DNA of 61,958 nt from Candidatus Caenarcanales bacterium (GCA_022447685.1 JAKVAO010000006.1:1-61958), one strand, 5' to 3'. Positions 34,542 to 44,677 are shown, counted from the first letter of the stretch. Numbers and translations are program-made. Notes: generated by a model not told the origin, from the letters alone.

Positions 34542-36903
34542 TAGTACTAATAGCATTTCTACCTTTCTTCTTAGAAAGATATAATGCTTGGTCTGCTTTA
34601 ATTTTCAATTGGCTAAAATCATAATTCTCACAAGGTGTACCTGCAATACCGATACTACAAGTAAGTGGCTGCTTCCAGGTGCTATGCTTATATTTAGCTA
34701 AATTCTTTCTTACTCTAGTTGCAGCTTGGTAAGCTGATTCGATATCAGTATTCGGTAGTAAGATTATAAATTCATCGCCACCATAACGTCCGACAACATC
34801 AGCGACCCTTCTCTGAATCTCATTCACTGGAGTCTGTCTTAGAGTCTGAGTTAAAACATTTGCCGTGATTAATATCGCTTCATCACCAGCTTCGTGCCCC
34901 ATAGTGTCATTGATTGATTTGAGATAATCTAAATCGACCATCATTAAAGAAATATGCCTGTGCTTGGATTTAGCGTTGTCTATTTCTTTGCGGGCTATGT
35001 AGTTGAAATATTTCTTGTTGTAGAGAGCAGTGTCTGGGTCAGTCTTACTCATAGTATCTATAGTGTCGAATAATTCAGCATTTTTGATTGCAACAGAAGC
35101 TTCAGAACCGACTTGAAGTATGAAATTTATTTCTTCAAGCGAATAGTCTCTTTCTCTATCGCACTGGTGGACAGTGATAGTTCCAAGTAATTTGCCGTGT
35201 GATATTAATGGTACAGAGAGGTAACTTTTGATTTTTAGTGACTCCGTGATTTTTTGTAGTGGTGGTGCTTCATGTTTAAACTCTTCTCTAAGTGAATAAA
35301 AATTTAATACTTCTGTTGTTTGGTGTAAGTCGCTTCTACTCAGTAATGAAGATATCCAGCGTTTTTCGAAACCAAAAATTATATCAGCACACTCTGTGAT
35401 ATTTTCACTGGTATACTCTTCGTTAGTTTTGATGATAGTTCTATCTTCTGAGAGCATTCTTACAAAACATCTATCCACTTCTAATACTTCTCCAAGTCCT
35501 TTGGCTAAAGCACTTAGAACTATATGCAAGTCTAGTGAATTCCTAATATCGTTGCTGAGTTTATGTAATAGCGCCATTTTTCTTTTGGTTTGCTGAGAAT
35601 CTTGGTAAATAGCAGCTTGGGTCAAAGCCATAGATACTTGCAGAGCTAAAGCTTCTAGTAATTCTTCTTCTTTTTCACTCCAGTCTCTTTCTGAGTTGCA
35701 AGCGACAAGAACAATAAAGCCGATTACTTTTTTATTGGCTTGATCCATTAAGGCTGAAGCTAGAAAGCTTTTAATAGAATGCTTTTCATGCAAATTGAAT
35801 ATACTTGGCTCAATATTTTGTTTAGGGCAGAAGTTTTGATAGCAATAGCTTAATGCTGAATTCTCTTGAAATAGATTATTTTTACAAGTTTCAATAGTAT
35901 TCTCCATTACTGGATTAAAGCTTTCATTGGCTGACCAGATCGATTGTTTGGCTTCATTCGTTACTTCACTATCATTGAATAGATATAGAGCCGAGGAATC
36001 AGCTCCCATGATTTGTCCAATTTCCTGTGAAGCTATATCCATGATTTCAGGAAGTATCAAAGAATCTCTAACTCTGGTTGTGACTTGGTTTAATAAGAAC
36101 TCTCTTTGAACTATTGAGAGTACTTCATCGTTTAGTTTATGTTGGTTTTGGATAACAGCTAATTGCTCTACGAATAATTTAAGAACGTCTTCTTGAGCCT
36201 GAGTCCATTCACTTCTTTTCTCGATAAGTAAGTAACCAAATTTCTCATTTCTCAACGTCGACTCAAAGACACGAATATTTTTCTCAGCTTTAGTTTCTGC
36301 AAGCTCTCTTAATTTGCTGATGAAATTATAGCTGAAACTATCTTTTCTATTGATTTTTAACTCAGAGTTTTCATTTCTTTCAAAGAAAGATATGTTAAAT
36401 TCCTCTTCAACGTCTTCGTTTTTCAAAAAGAAACAGAATAAATTAAAATCTAAATATCCTTTAAGTCTTGTGTAGAGCTTCTCTAGCGCGATATCTGGTC
36501 TCAGGGATTTTCTGATTTCTGAAGTTAGTTCATAGACAAGTGTATTTCGTTCTTTTTCTATAAGTACAGATAAGCCAAGCCTCACTGCTTCTTGTAAATC
36601 TTCTCTATCGACTTCGATATCAGATTTACTTAGGAATTTTAATTCTGCTAAACTTTCAAGAATAATTTTCTCAGTATTTGTTTCATCGTCATGACTAGAT
36701 CCTATATCTTCCCGAGCAGGGCAGTTTTTACTTCTATAAATTCTATGATCAATTAAACTTCTAGCTTCTAGCCATTCGAGCTTGAAATAACCACATATTT
36801 CATCTAAGAAATCAGTAATTTTTTCATTGAAATCTTGCTTCTCGCAATGAAAAAACTTGCTAACTAGATCAATTATATGAATTTTTTTCGTTTCCTTAAC
36901 CAC
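34528..36903 (-). CDS. GAF-domain diguanylate cyclase
   Basis: The 791-residue protein makes cyclic di-GMP from two GTP. The C-terminal 165 residues are a GGDEF domain with MMVDLDYLKSINDTMGHEAG (metal and GTP binding) and the intact active-site motif GRYGGDEFIILLP. An allosteric inhibitory Arg-x-x-Asp site is not obvious. Upstream are three GAF-like sensor regions at roughly residues 140-250, 265-440 and 450-610, the last containing LSVPLISHGKLLGTITVH. There are no membrane helices, so it senses a cytoplasmic cue. It is divergent from the rod genes flgF-flgG, which fits control of motility, though the link is inferred. Confidence 0.9.
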   Translation of the reverse strand: MVKETKKIHIIDLVSKFFHCEKQDFNEKITDFLDEICGYFKLEWLEARSLIDHRIYRSKNCPAREDIGSSHDDETNTEKIILESLAELKFLSKSDIEVDREDLQEAVRLGLSVLIEKERNTLVYELTSEIRKSLRPDIALEKLYTRLKGYLDFNLFCFFLKNEDVEEEFNISFFERNENSELKINRKDSFSYNFISKLRELAETKAEKNIRVFESTLRNEKFGYLLIEKRSEWTQAQEDVLKLFVEQLAVIQNQHKLNDEVLSIVQREFLLNQVTTRVRDSLILPEIMDIASQEIGQIMGADSSALYLFNDSEVTNEAKQSIWSANESFNPVMENTIETCKNNLFQENSALSYCYQNFCPKQNIEPSIFNLHEKHSIKSFLASALMDQANKKVIGFIVLVACNSERDWSEKEEELLEALALQVSMALTQAAIYQDSQQTKRKMALLHKLSNDIRNSLDLHIVLSALAKGLGEVLEVDRCFVRMLSEDRTIIKTNEEYTSENITECADIIFGFEKRWISSLLSRSDLHQTTEVLNFYSLREEFKHEAPPLQKITESLKIKSYLSVPLISHGKLLGTITVHQCDRERDYSLEEINFILQVGSEASVAIKNAELFDTIDTMSKTDPDTALYNKKYFNYIARKEIDNAKSKHRHISLMMVDLDYLKSINDTMGHEAGDEAILITANVLTQTLRQTPVNEIQRRVADVVGRYGGDEFIILLPNTDIESAYQAATRVRKNLAKYKHSTWKQPLTCSIGIAGTPCENYDFSQLKIKADQALYLSKKKGRNAISTTREL

Positions 36904-36935
36904 TGCTTAATGAAATTACTCTACTTTATAACTGT

Positions 36936-37616
36936 ATGCCAAATTATGCCAACCAATATTCTTATACCCCCACAAACGATATTGTATTTCGTGGGATGGA
37001 AGAAACTGAAGACAGATTAGGTTTATTAATCAAAAATAATATTAAGCATGCAAATACAATTGGTTTTAAAAGTGTTTTTACTAATTCAATTATGCTAGAT
37101 CCAGAGGGATCAGCGAATTTCAGAAATGAATCTCAAGGAGTTAATATTAAAACTCCAAATGCTCCGCTTAATATGGCTATAGACGGCAAAAATGCTTTTT
37201 TCCTAGTCGAAGGTAAGGATGGACCAGAAAGAACCCGAGACGGTCGTTTTCGTTTGAATGAAGACGGTAATATCGTTAACTTCAAAGGACAGGAGCTAGT
37301 AGTTCTAAATAGACCGACTGATCTTGATATTCGTGATTCGATTAAATATACAGAAGATATTAAGATTAACCGCTTTGGTGAGATCAGAGTTAAAGGTAAA
37401 TTCTGCGGTAAAGTAGCAATCGATTATCATAAGAGACTACCAGGTGAGTACGCACAGATTTTACAGGGACATTTAGAGCAATCTAATGTTAATTTGGAAG
37501 ACAATATCATGAAAGTTGTTGAACTGAAGAGGCATTACGAGTCATTACAGAATATGATGGCGATGAATCTTGCTGTTGAGAAGTCGCTGATAGATACATA
37601 TGGAAGAAATGTTTAA
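36936..37616 (+). CDS. flgF: flagellar rod protein, FlgF-like
   Basis: The 226-residue protein belongs to the flagellar basal-body rod/hook family. Residues 32-46 (NNIKHANTIGFKSVF) match the N-terminal rod signature Asn-Asn-Leu-Ala-Asn-x-x-Thr-x-Gly-Phe-Lys. PLNMAIDGKNAFFLVEG, then RDGRFRLNEDGNIVN, is the domain shared by FlgF and FlgG, and the C-terminus HLEQSNVNLEDNIMKVVELK is the conserved helix. The protein is exported by the flagellar type III machine without a signal peptide and forms part of the proximal/distal rod. The stop overlaps the next start (TAATG). Confidence 0.85.
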   Translation: MPNYANQYSYTPTNDIVFRGMEETEDRLGLLIKNNIKHANTIGFKSVFTNSIMLDPEGSANFRNESQGVNIKTPNAPLNMAIDGKNAFFLVEGKDGPERTRDGRFRLNEDGNIVNFKGQELVVLNRPTDLDIRDSIKYTEDIKINRFGEIRVKGKFCGKVAIDYHKRLPGEYAQILQGHLEQSNVNLEDNIMKVVELKRHYESLQNMMAMNLAVEKSLIDTYGRNV

Positions 37617-38392
37617 TGTTTAATATACTCCAGAACGAAACATACAGTACAATCGGCTTGAATATGGAGCTTTTAGGAGAGACTGTTCACAATATGAACA
37701 TGTCTATGGCTCATGGTTATAAAAGTAAACAGACTACATTTCATGAAACTTTGAATGGTGTCAAACAAGTAACGATGACTGATTTTTCGTCTGGTACACC
37801 GGTTAAGTCTTTCAGAGAATTAGATTTTGCGATACAAGGTGAAGGTTTCTTCGAAGTCTTAATGCCTGATGGAACAGTTGCTTATACTAGAGATGGTGGT
37901 TTTATTGTAGGGCCAGATGGAACACTACAGACTCCTTATGGTTACGAAATTTCAACATCTGGATCTCAGCAAGATATGTCTGATCCTAGTCAACAAAATT
38001 TCAGCTTAGGTATCTCAAGAGCAGCTATTAAAATTCCACCAGGAGTAAGTGTTGATCTTAATGATAAAGGTGAGTTAACTGATCCTAATGGTGATGTACT
38101 CGGCAAGATTAATTTAGTTACTTTTACTAACTTACATGGGATGAAAGATATTGGTGAAGGTCTATATATGCCTACTAGAACAGCTGGAGATTTGAAAGAT
38201 GTAGCCGTGGGTACTATGAATGGCGAAACCAAGCTTCTTCAAGGTTTTCTTGAGTCATCTAACGCTGATTCCGTAAGCGCAATGTCCAAGATTTTGCAAA
38301 TTAATACTCAGATTAAAGCGGAGATGAAAATATTTAAAACTCTGGATCAAATGCATGGTGATTTGAATTCTACTATCTCCAGAAACTTATAG
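37616..38392 (+). CDS. flgG: flagellar rod protein, FlgG-like
   Basis: The 258-residue protein is the second of a coupled pair. ELDFAIQGEGFFEVLMPDG, then YTRDGGFIVGPDGTLQTPYG, is the FlgG/FlgF signature, and the C-terminus LLQGFLESSNADSVSAMSKI is the rod-type helix. The N-terminal motif is diverged (VHNMNMSMAHGYKSKQ in place of the usual Ala-Asn-x-x-Thr-x-Gly-Tyr). Order and coupling match flgF-flgG operons. FlgG would form the distal rod that crosses the peptidoglycan toward the L-ring, consistent with flgH in this window. TAATG overlap with the preceding gene suggests translational coupling. Confidence 0.85.
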   Translation: MFNILQNETYSTIGLNMELLGETVHNMNMSMAHGYKSKQTTFHETLNGVKQVTMTDFSSGTPVKSFRELDFAIQGEGFFEVLMPDGTVAYTRDGGFIVGPDGTLQTPYGYEISTSGSQQDMSDPSQQNFSLGISRAAIKIPPGVSVDLNDKGELTDPNGDVLGKINLVTFTNLHGMKDIGEGLYMPTRTAGDLKDVAVGTMNGETKLLQGFLESSNADSVSAMSKILQINTQIKAEMKIFKTLDQMHGDLNSTISRNL

Positions 38393-38467
38393 TTTTCTTA
38401 GTCTAGATTTTTAAGTCTAGCCCTTAACTAGTTTTTAACAAAGAAAAGTGATAATTGAGGAAAGATT

Positions 38468-38947
38468 ATGAACAACACATTTGGATTTAATTCAGGGGGC
38501 TTAGCTGGGAACATGGTTTTTAGTGGTTTTCAAGATGCATCAGCTGGAATGAACTCTGCTTTCGGTCAAGGCGGAGCTTTCTCTAATGTCTTTAATCAGA
38601 TGTCAGGTGGTATCCAACAAAATGCGATGATGGGTATAGCGCCAGGGCAGAATATGGGGGGTCAAAGAATGACCCAGGCACAGATTGCTGCTCAAATGCA
38701 AATGGGTGGTGGAATTACTAGTTTATTACCAATGTTAGGCAATAGCTTTTTGCCTAGATTAATGTTTCCGGTAGCTGGAATGATGACTTTCTTCCAAGTT
38801 GCTCAATCAGCTTTACAGATGAAGAATGAGCTGGATGTTGCTAGACCTCAGTTAGGTTTAGATCCAAGCGAATTAAATTATAACCAGGCTATAGCTTTAG
38901 CTGAAAAATCTAATAATGATCATTCTTATTTAGGACCTATTGGTTAA
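38468..38947 (+). CDS. hypothetical Gly/Met/Gln-rich small protein
   Basis: I do not recognise this 159-residue protein. The first 85 residues are Gly, Asn, Met and Gln-rich with almost no charge (MNNTFGFNSGGLAGNMVFSG). Residues 90-118 form a hydrophobic segment (PMLGNSFLPRLMFPVAGMM). The end is an ordinary helix-forming stretch. It lies 75 bases downstream of the FlgG-like gene with a good Shine-Dalgarno (GAGGAAAG) before the ATG. A low-charge N-terminus beside rod genes would suit a type III-exported or pore-type protein; this is inference only. Confidence 0.6.
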   Translation: MNNTFGFNSGGLAGNMVFSGFQDASAGMNSAFGQGGAFSNVFNQMSGGIQQNAMMGIAPGQNMGGQRMTQAQIAAQMQMGGGITSLLPMLGNSFLPRLMFPVAGMMTFFQVAQSALQMKNELDVARPQLGLDPSELNYNQAIALAEKSNNDHSYLGPIG

Positions 38948-40863
38948 TTTTTATTTATTTTATTTAATTTAGACTGCACTGCCTCTGGTAGCATTTTCCA
39001 GTATGGAGTTGTTTTTAATTTCGCTACAAATTTCTTGGGTGTTACTTTTATTGCATCTTGGTTTTGATTAGTTAGGAATTTAACAATAGTTTCTTTATCA
39101 ACTTGATTAGGGTTTATATCCAGCAGGTATCTTGTTAAGCCTTGATACATATCATCAACTGTGTGATTAATTGGACTTGTAAGTTTTTGTATAGTTTGCA
39201 TTGATTTCTTCTTCAAGGATTGAAGCATTGAAATATTGTCTATGCTTGAATTTTCTGTATCAAGGTCTTTAACTAATAAAATCTGATTGCATGAATCAGT
39301 CGCTGCATAATGATTGAGTGATGTGGCTGGTGCATCTTCAATAAAGTATTTTGCATACCAGTCGGTATCAAGCCTTACTAGAGAGAATTCTCTATCGGTG
39401 ATTAATTCCTTTCTTGCAAATTCATATAAAGTTTTAGGAGTTACACCACCACTTGTGTAGAATGATCCGATTACATTTCCTGAATTATTATCAAAAATAA
39501 GACAAGCTTCTTCTCCATCTAGAATATCCTCAAGGTGATATTTTTTTGGATTAAGAGAAGCTTTCTGATCAATTAATTTGCCAATAATCTGGATAGATAG
39601 AGTATCTTCTGAGTTTGATAAGTTTTTGAGGTAACCTGATCTTTCAGAAAATTCAATATCTCTTAAATTCAAGAGCTTTGTTGTTCCATTTTTGTAGGTA
39701 ATGAAACCTCCAGTCATCCAAGGTTTTAATTGATCAAAATTAGAGTCCGGATCTTGACTTCTCAAATTTAATTGTGCAAATCCTAGTTTTTCTACATCAT
39801 CAGAATTTAGCTCTGATATTGTTGCTTGATTTATATAGCCAGTTCCAATATAGGCAACTATTTCTTTTTGTTCTCTTCCTAGCATTTTTTTAGCTTCAAT
39901 AGGATTTTGGGAAGAACTTGTAATTAAGTAGGTATTTGGCATAAAGCTTAAAAGATCAGCATAATTTGAATCTCCTCTCAGTATTGATCTAAAGCCAAAC
40001 TCTGTTGCAGCTTTGCTTTGAGTTTCTTTAAGTATAGGTTTACTTTGAATACTAATGCTTTTGTTTTGAAAAATAGGTCTAAGTTTTTTATCTTCTTGAG
40101 TTTTACGAAGTTGATCTTGAAAATTGATTAGTGCATTACAAGCGGGTTTATTGCCTTCTATGAATATGTCAATTGTAGCTTGAACATATTCTATATTATC
40201 AGGATATTTTCGAATTACTTCAACTAAGTTATCCAAAAAACTTTGATCATCTAGATTAATACTTTGGTCATTTCGAATTTTATGATTTGTAACTAAATTA
40301 CCTGGACTGAACATTAGGAGTTTAGCCTGAAAAGATTTTTTTTCGTTATAAGCTTGATTAATAGAATCAAATTGATTCAGTAACATATTTGCCAATTTTT
40401 TTATTTTAAGCTCATAATGACTTTCACCTGTACCATGATTATTTACTGTTGGACCGGAAACTAAAATTTGTTCATAATCATTTTGAAGATTATAAGTATA
40501 GTTTTTTTTTAAGAGCTCGAGTACATCTACATGTTGAATTTCATGTTCCTTAAATCCTCTGCCAATACCAATTTTCTTAAGAATAATATCTCTATTGAGT
40601 TGCTGTGCTTGTTTGGGCTTAATGATTTTTCCATCTAACCTACTGATAAGGAAATTTACTCCATCTAACTTGAATCCTACATAGCCACCATAGTCTTAAT
40701 AATTTTTTTTATCTAGTGCGACACATAAATCTTGTCTTTGTTTATAAGTCAAACTTTTTAGTTGATCAGGTAAGCCAATATCTGCATATTGTCCATTTTC
40801 AGAGGGGTTATAATTTACCTCCTCTCTTACTGATAATGGTTGAGCTATGTATACGAATCCCAT
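38944..40863 (-). pseudogene. unknown protein with an HExxH motif, interrupted by TAA
   Basis: A minus-strand frame begins at ATG 40863 and runs 55 codons to TAA at 40696-40698, then continues in the same phase to TAA 38944-38946, for 638 residues in all. No other stop breaks it. A TTG at 40395 would start only the last 483 residues. In the part lost to that shorter reading is HEIQH (residues 107-111), the zinc-binding HExxH of metallopeptidases, with GESHYELK downstream offering a possible third ligand. The rest has no family I recognise. There is no signal peptide. If the TAA was once CAA, it replaced a Gln. Confidence 0.6.
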
Positions 40864-40917
40864 TCTAGATAATACAACGCTACTTCTCTAATAAATTTTA
40901 TGAGATAATATATCTCT

Positions 40918-41763
40918 GTGTTACAAGGTAAAAAAATAGGTATAGTTGGTCTTGGACTTATTGGTGGTTCAATCGAGAAGCGTTTATTAGAAAGACAGGC
41001 TGAGCTTGGTATATCAGGGATCAAAACCGTTAGTAAAAGCCAAAAAAGGGAATATAGTATACAGGATCTGGGGGATTGCGATCTCGTATTCCTCTGCTCG
41101 CCACAAAGTAAAATTATTGAGGATTTAGATGAGATTGCTAAGATTATCGCAAAGCCTGAGCCTAATGATAAAAAGCCTTTCGCTAGTTCTATTATTACAG
41201 ATGTGGCTAGTACTAAAGCAAAAATTGCTCAAAAAGCTATAGACTTAGGTTTAACTAATTTTGTTCCTGGTCATCCAATGGCTGGTACTGAAAAAGAAGG
41301 TTATCAAGCAAGTTTTCCTGAATTGTTTGAAGGCTCTAAGTGGGTTTTAACTGAAAAATCAGAAAGAACTAAGATTCTTGAATATCTTATCAGAAACGTT
41401 CTTAAAGTAGCGGAAACTGTTCTACTAGATCCAGTTTCTCACGATAAATTTGTAGCATCAGTAAGCCATTTACCGATGTTATTGAGTTTTGCTTTGCTGG
41501 ATCTTTTGGATAAAGAAGACAGTACAGCTGATATAGTTGGTCCAGGATTCAGAGGTATGACTAGGCTAGCTCAGGGTAATATCGAAATGTCTAAGGAAAT
41601 CCTAGCTATTAATAGAGCGAATATTAAAGATTTGTGGCGTGAATACAGTAAAAATATTGAAACCTTGCTAGATACTCCTGCTTCTTTACTTGGTGATGAA
41701 CTTTCTAGAATAAAAAAACTCTCTGATAAGTTTGATGCTAAAAAAGAATTAGAGAAGGTTTAA
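40918..41763 (+). CDS. tyrA: prephenate/arogenate dehydrogenase
   Basis: TyrA oxidatively decarboxylates prephenate (or arogenate) toward tyrosine with NAD(P). The Rossmann loop KKIGIVGLGLIGGSIEKRL is at residues 5-23. VFLCSPQSKIIEDL follows, then TDVASTKAKI and FVPGHPMAGTEKEGYQ, which are family signatures with the catalytic His in PGHPMAG. SHLPMLLSFALLD is the start of the helical dimer domain. Length 281 is standard for the monofunctional type. Start GTG 40918, with GATAAT at 40904-40909 eight bases before it. It is followed after 27 bases by obg. Confidence 0.92.
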   Translation: MLQGKKIGIVGLGLIGGSIEKRLLERQAELGISGIKTVSKSQKREYSIQDLGDCDLVFLCSPQSKIIEDLDEIAKIIAKPEPNDKKPFASSIITDVASTKAKIAQKAIDLGLTNFVPGHPMAGTEKEGYQASFPELFEGSKWVLTEKSERTKILEYLIRNVLKVAETVLLDPVSHDKFVASVSHLPMLLSFALLDLLDKEDSTADIVGPGFRGMTRLAQGNIEMSKEILAINRANIKDLWREYSKNIETLLDTPASLLGDELSRIKKLSDKFDAKKELEKV

Positions 41764-41769
41764 CTCTGC

Positions 41770-41775
41770 TATAAT
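41770..41775 (+). promoter_or_regulatory. extended -10 box upstream of obg
   Basis: TATAAT preceded by TGC (TGN-type extended -10) lies 15 bases before the obg start codon, just after the tyrA stop. No -35 match is seen at 17 bases. Transcription would begin a few bases before the GTG, giving a very short leader. Confidence 0.45.
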
Positions 41776-41790
41776 CAACTCCTCGTAGTT

Positions 41791-43137
41791 GTGTTTGTAG
41801 ATACAGTCACTATCAAAATATCTAGCGGTAAAGGCGGCAATGGCGTTGCTACATGGCGCCGTGAGAAATTTATCGCTTATGGTGGTCCTGATGGCGGCGA
41901 CGGTGGAGTCGGTGGTGATATTAAACTTATTGCCGATAAGTCACTTAATACTCTTTTGGATTTTAAGAATAGATCTATTTTCAAAGCTGAAGATGGAGCG
42001 AAAGGTGAAAGAGCTAATAGAACAGGGAAATCTGGCGAGGATTTAATTATTAAAGTGCCTTTAGGTACTGTAGTAAGAGATTTGAAAGACGGAAAGGTTA
42101 TTGCTGATCTCACTAAAGATGCCCAAGAAGCGTTGGTGGCAGAAGGTGGTAGAGGTGGAAGAGGTAATGCTCGCTTCAAATCTAACAAAAACAATGCACC
42201 GTACTATTGTGAACCAGGTGAACCACCTATTGAGCGTGATCTTGAACTAGAATTGAAAATGATAGCTGATGTTGGTCTACTAGGTTTTCCTAATGCTGGT
42301 AAATCTACTCTTATTAGTATGGTAAGTGCTGCTAAGCCTAAAATTGCAGATTATGCTTTTACTACGATTCAACCTAATCTAGGTGTGGTCAGAAAAGAAA
42401 GCGGCGATGGTTTTTTAGTTGCTGATATTCCAGGATTGATAGAAGGTGCATCAGATGGTATTGGTTTAGGGCATAGCTTTCTTAGACATATAGAAAGAAC
42501 CAAGCTTTTGGTTCACTTGGTAGATATTTGGGGTTTTACTGGCTCTAATATAGATAAAATTCAAGAATTTATGTACCAAAATCCTGCGGATAATTTCTAT
42601 AAGATTAATAGTGAACTTGCTAATTTTAGTGATTTACTTGCTGATAAAAAACAAATTATTGCTGTAAATAAGATTGAAGCCTATCCTGAAGAAAACTTTG
42701 CGGAGATAAAAGAACAATTTGAAACCATAATGCAAAGTGATACTCGAGTGATAGGCCTGCACTTCATCTCTGCTGCTACAGGGCAGGGTTTGGATGAACT
42801 TAAGCTATCTGTAGCTAAAGCGCTAGATGAAATTGAATTTGTGGTGGATCCAGTGCTTGTTCACGACGACGAAGTAGCTAGGGATCACGATGATAGTAAT
42901 TTCTACATTGAAAAAAGTCATAACAAAGAAGGTATAGTGTGGCTGGTTCATTGTGGTCGTCTTGAAAGACAGATGAGAGTTACTAATATTCGTGAAGTTG
43001 AATCTCTTAAATATCTTTATCGAATTGCTAAAGCTTTAGGTATTTTTGAAGAATTGAAAAATCTTGGTGCAGAGGTCGGGGACTATCTAAATATTGATGG
43101 TGCGGATTTTGAGATTGATGAGATAGTCCTCGCTTAG
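41791..43137 (+). CDS. obg: GTPase ObgE/CgtA
   Basis: Obg is an essential ribosome-assembly GTPase. The N-terminal glycine-rich Obg fold has GKGGNGVATWRREKFI and GGPDGGDGGVGGDI, with GGRGGRGNARF later. The G domain has GFPNAGKSTLI (G1), DYAFTTIQPNLG (G2), VADIPGLIEGA (G3) and NKIE (G4). A C-terminal extension of about 120 residues includes an OCT-type domain. Start GTG 41791 (FVDTVTIKISSGKGGNGV matches the family). A copy of its 3' end lies at 44588-44677. Confidence 0.95.
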   Translation: MFVDTVTIKISSGKGGNGVATWRREKFIAYGGPDGGDGGVGGDIKLIADKSLNTLLDFKNRSIFKAEDGAKGERANRTGKSGEDLIIKVPLGTVVRDLKDGKVIADLTKDAQEALVAEGGRGGRGNARFKSNKNNAPYYCEPGEPPIERDLELELKMIADVGLLGFPNAGKSTLISMVSAAKPKIADYAFTTIQPNLGVVRKESGDGFLVADIPGLIEGASDGIGLGHSFLRHIERTKLLVHLVDIWGFTGSNIDKIQEFMYQNPADNFYKINSELANFSDLLADKKQIIAVNKIEAYPEENFAEIKEQFETIMQSDTRVIGLHFISAATGQGLDELKLSVAKALDEIEFVVDPVLVHDDEVARDHDDSNFYIEKSHNKEGIVWLVHCGRLERQMRVTNIREVESLKYLYRIAKALGIFEELKNLGAEVGDYLNIDGADFEIDEIVLA

Positions 43138-43174
43138 GTTTCTCTGCTTTTATAATTTTATGTATATACGATTA

Positions 43175-44497
43175 TTATTCATCTGTCGTATTAGGTAGAT
43201 TTTGTTGATTTTGAATTTCATCGTCAGTGCTATCATCAGATTGATTTATATCTCCAGTTTCATCTGGATTATTATTAGTCTCAGTATTGTTTGCAACAGT
43301 ATTTGTTGTATCTTGTTCTATGGGATTGCCATTTTCGTCGATTAAACCTTGATCAAGTAGTTCAGTATCTACTACTGATGAAGATTCTGTACTTAATTCT
43401 CCATCTTCATTATCATCAATTTCTTCAGTTCCATCTACGCCATCTACTTCACCTACAGCTGAAGGATCGTTGATTTCAGCTAAGAGTTCAGCCATAAATG
43501 GGTCTAATTTATTATTAAAGTCTCTATATAGTGGATCACTAGTGTCAACATTGCTTCCATCATCCCAGTCTGAGACAAAGCCATTTTCTCCAAGTACTGC
43601 ATATTTACTTTCTACAGCATTGGTAAAATCATCCTCGCTACTGAAAACTTTTGAGGCGGAATGGTTACCATTGGTTACATAAAGGTAATCAACTCCATCT
43701 TTTTCATATTCAGTAGTTAACATACCATTGTTGTGATAGGTTGTGGAATTGTCGTTTTGAGTTGTTCCATCGTATCTGTTTATTTGATTATAGTTTTCTT
43801 GATAAACTTGATTACCATTATGATCTTCATCTATGGATGCTGTTCCTTCTTGGATCATGTATTCTGTGACTTTAGTAAAATCTTTAGTACCATCTTCTTT
43901 TTCACCAGAAACTCTATGTATGCCAGCTCCTCCCACAGCTCCATCTAGTATGAAAAGTTGGATATTGGAGTCATCATCGAAATTTAGAGAGGACATTTTC
44001 ATTCCATAGGTTTCGTTATATTGATGTTGAGTAATACTAAACTCTTCACCAGTTTCCCCAACTAAATAATTTTGAACTATATCGCCATTGTCATCTGTAG
44101 TTTGTCCTATCTGTTCATATGAGTTTGCACCATATCTTTCATCAGCGATTTTTAGTAACTCTGCATTGAAAGTTTCATCTATATCAGCACCAGCCAAAAT
44201 TTGAGCTGTTATATCTGTAGCAAGCTGAGCATCGGTCTCACCATTGTATCCTTCAGCAGCTTTATTCGTGAATTCTGGTATATCTTCTGGCTCATCTAAA
44301 CTACTAATTTCATTTGATGCTTCAATATCACTTATCGCAACTGTCTCAACAGTTTGAGTAGCTACTTCTGCATTATTTGATGGTATCGCTCCAGCGTAAA
44401 TATTTTCATCTTCTGTTTCTGTATTAGCTAGATTTTCAGTGTTTCTATTTTGATTTACTAAAGTTGGATCTACGTTAGATGTGCTATTGACTGACAT
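43175..44497 (-). CDS. acidic hypothetical protein, paralogue A
   Basis: This unrecognised 440-residue protein is very acidic, and both ends are low-complexity Asn/Thr/Glu/Asp. It begins NSTSNVDPTLVNQNRN and has no signal peptide. Its core closely parallels the protein encoded at 44678-46102: IQEGTASIDEDHNGNQVYQE matches IQEGTVGTDENGNFVQN, YAVLGENGFVSDWDDGSN matches YAVLGEDGFVADWDDGSG, and VDTELLDQGLIDENGNPIE matches VDTELLAQGLIDENGNPIE. A Shine-Dalgarno AAAGGAAA precedes the ATG. The gene converges with obg. The polar N-terminus suggests export by a flagellar or type III route; the function is unknown. Confidence 0.65.
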   Translation of the reverse strand: MSVNSTSNVDPTLVNQNRNTENLANTETEDENIYAGAIPSNNAEVATQTVETVAISDIEASNEISSLDEPEDIPEFTNKAAEGYNGETDAQLATDITAQILAGADIDETFNAELLKIADERYGANSYEQIGQTTDDNGDIVQNYLVGETGEEFSITQHQYNETYGMKMSSLNFDDDSNIQLFILDGAVGGAGIHRVSGEKEDGTKDFTKVTEYMIQEGTASIDEDHNGNQVYQENYNQINRYDGTTQNDNSTTYHNNGMLTTEYEKDGVDYLYVTNGNHSASKVFSSEDDFTNAVESKYAVLGENGFVSDWDDGSNVDTSDPLYRDFNNKLDPFMAELLAEINDPSAVGEVDGVDGTEEIDDNEDGELSTESSSVVDTELLDQGLIDENGNPIEQDTTNTVANNTETNNNPDETGDINQSDDSTDDEIQNQQNLPNTTDE

Positions 44498-44587
44498 TGA
44501 TTCTATTTCCTTTTCTTAAACTATTTATACCCTTATTTGTATTAGATCATTTAGAGATTATGATTTGTTTATATTGCAGAGTAAGAC

Positions 44588-44677
44588 AGACTATCAGTGA
44601 ATTGATGGTGCGGATTTTGAGGTTGATTGAAGATAGTCTTGTCTCTTATATCTCTGCTTTTACTATATTCTTTATTA
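44588..44677 (+). pseudogene. duplicated fragment of the obg 3' end
   Basis: GACTATC, then ATTGATGGTGCGGATTTTGA at 44601-44620, repeats the obg sequence near 43085-43111, and the likeness continues through AGATAGTC and the TCTCTGCTTTTA beyond the obg stop, to the end of the acidic gene. It sits at the same place relative to paralogue B as the real obg end does to paralogue A. It has no start and is a relic of the event that duplicated the acidic gene. Confidence 0.8.
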
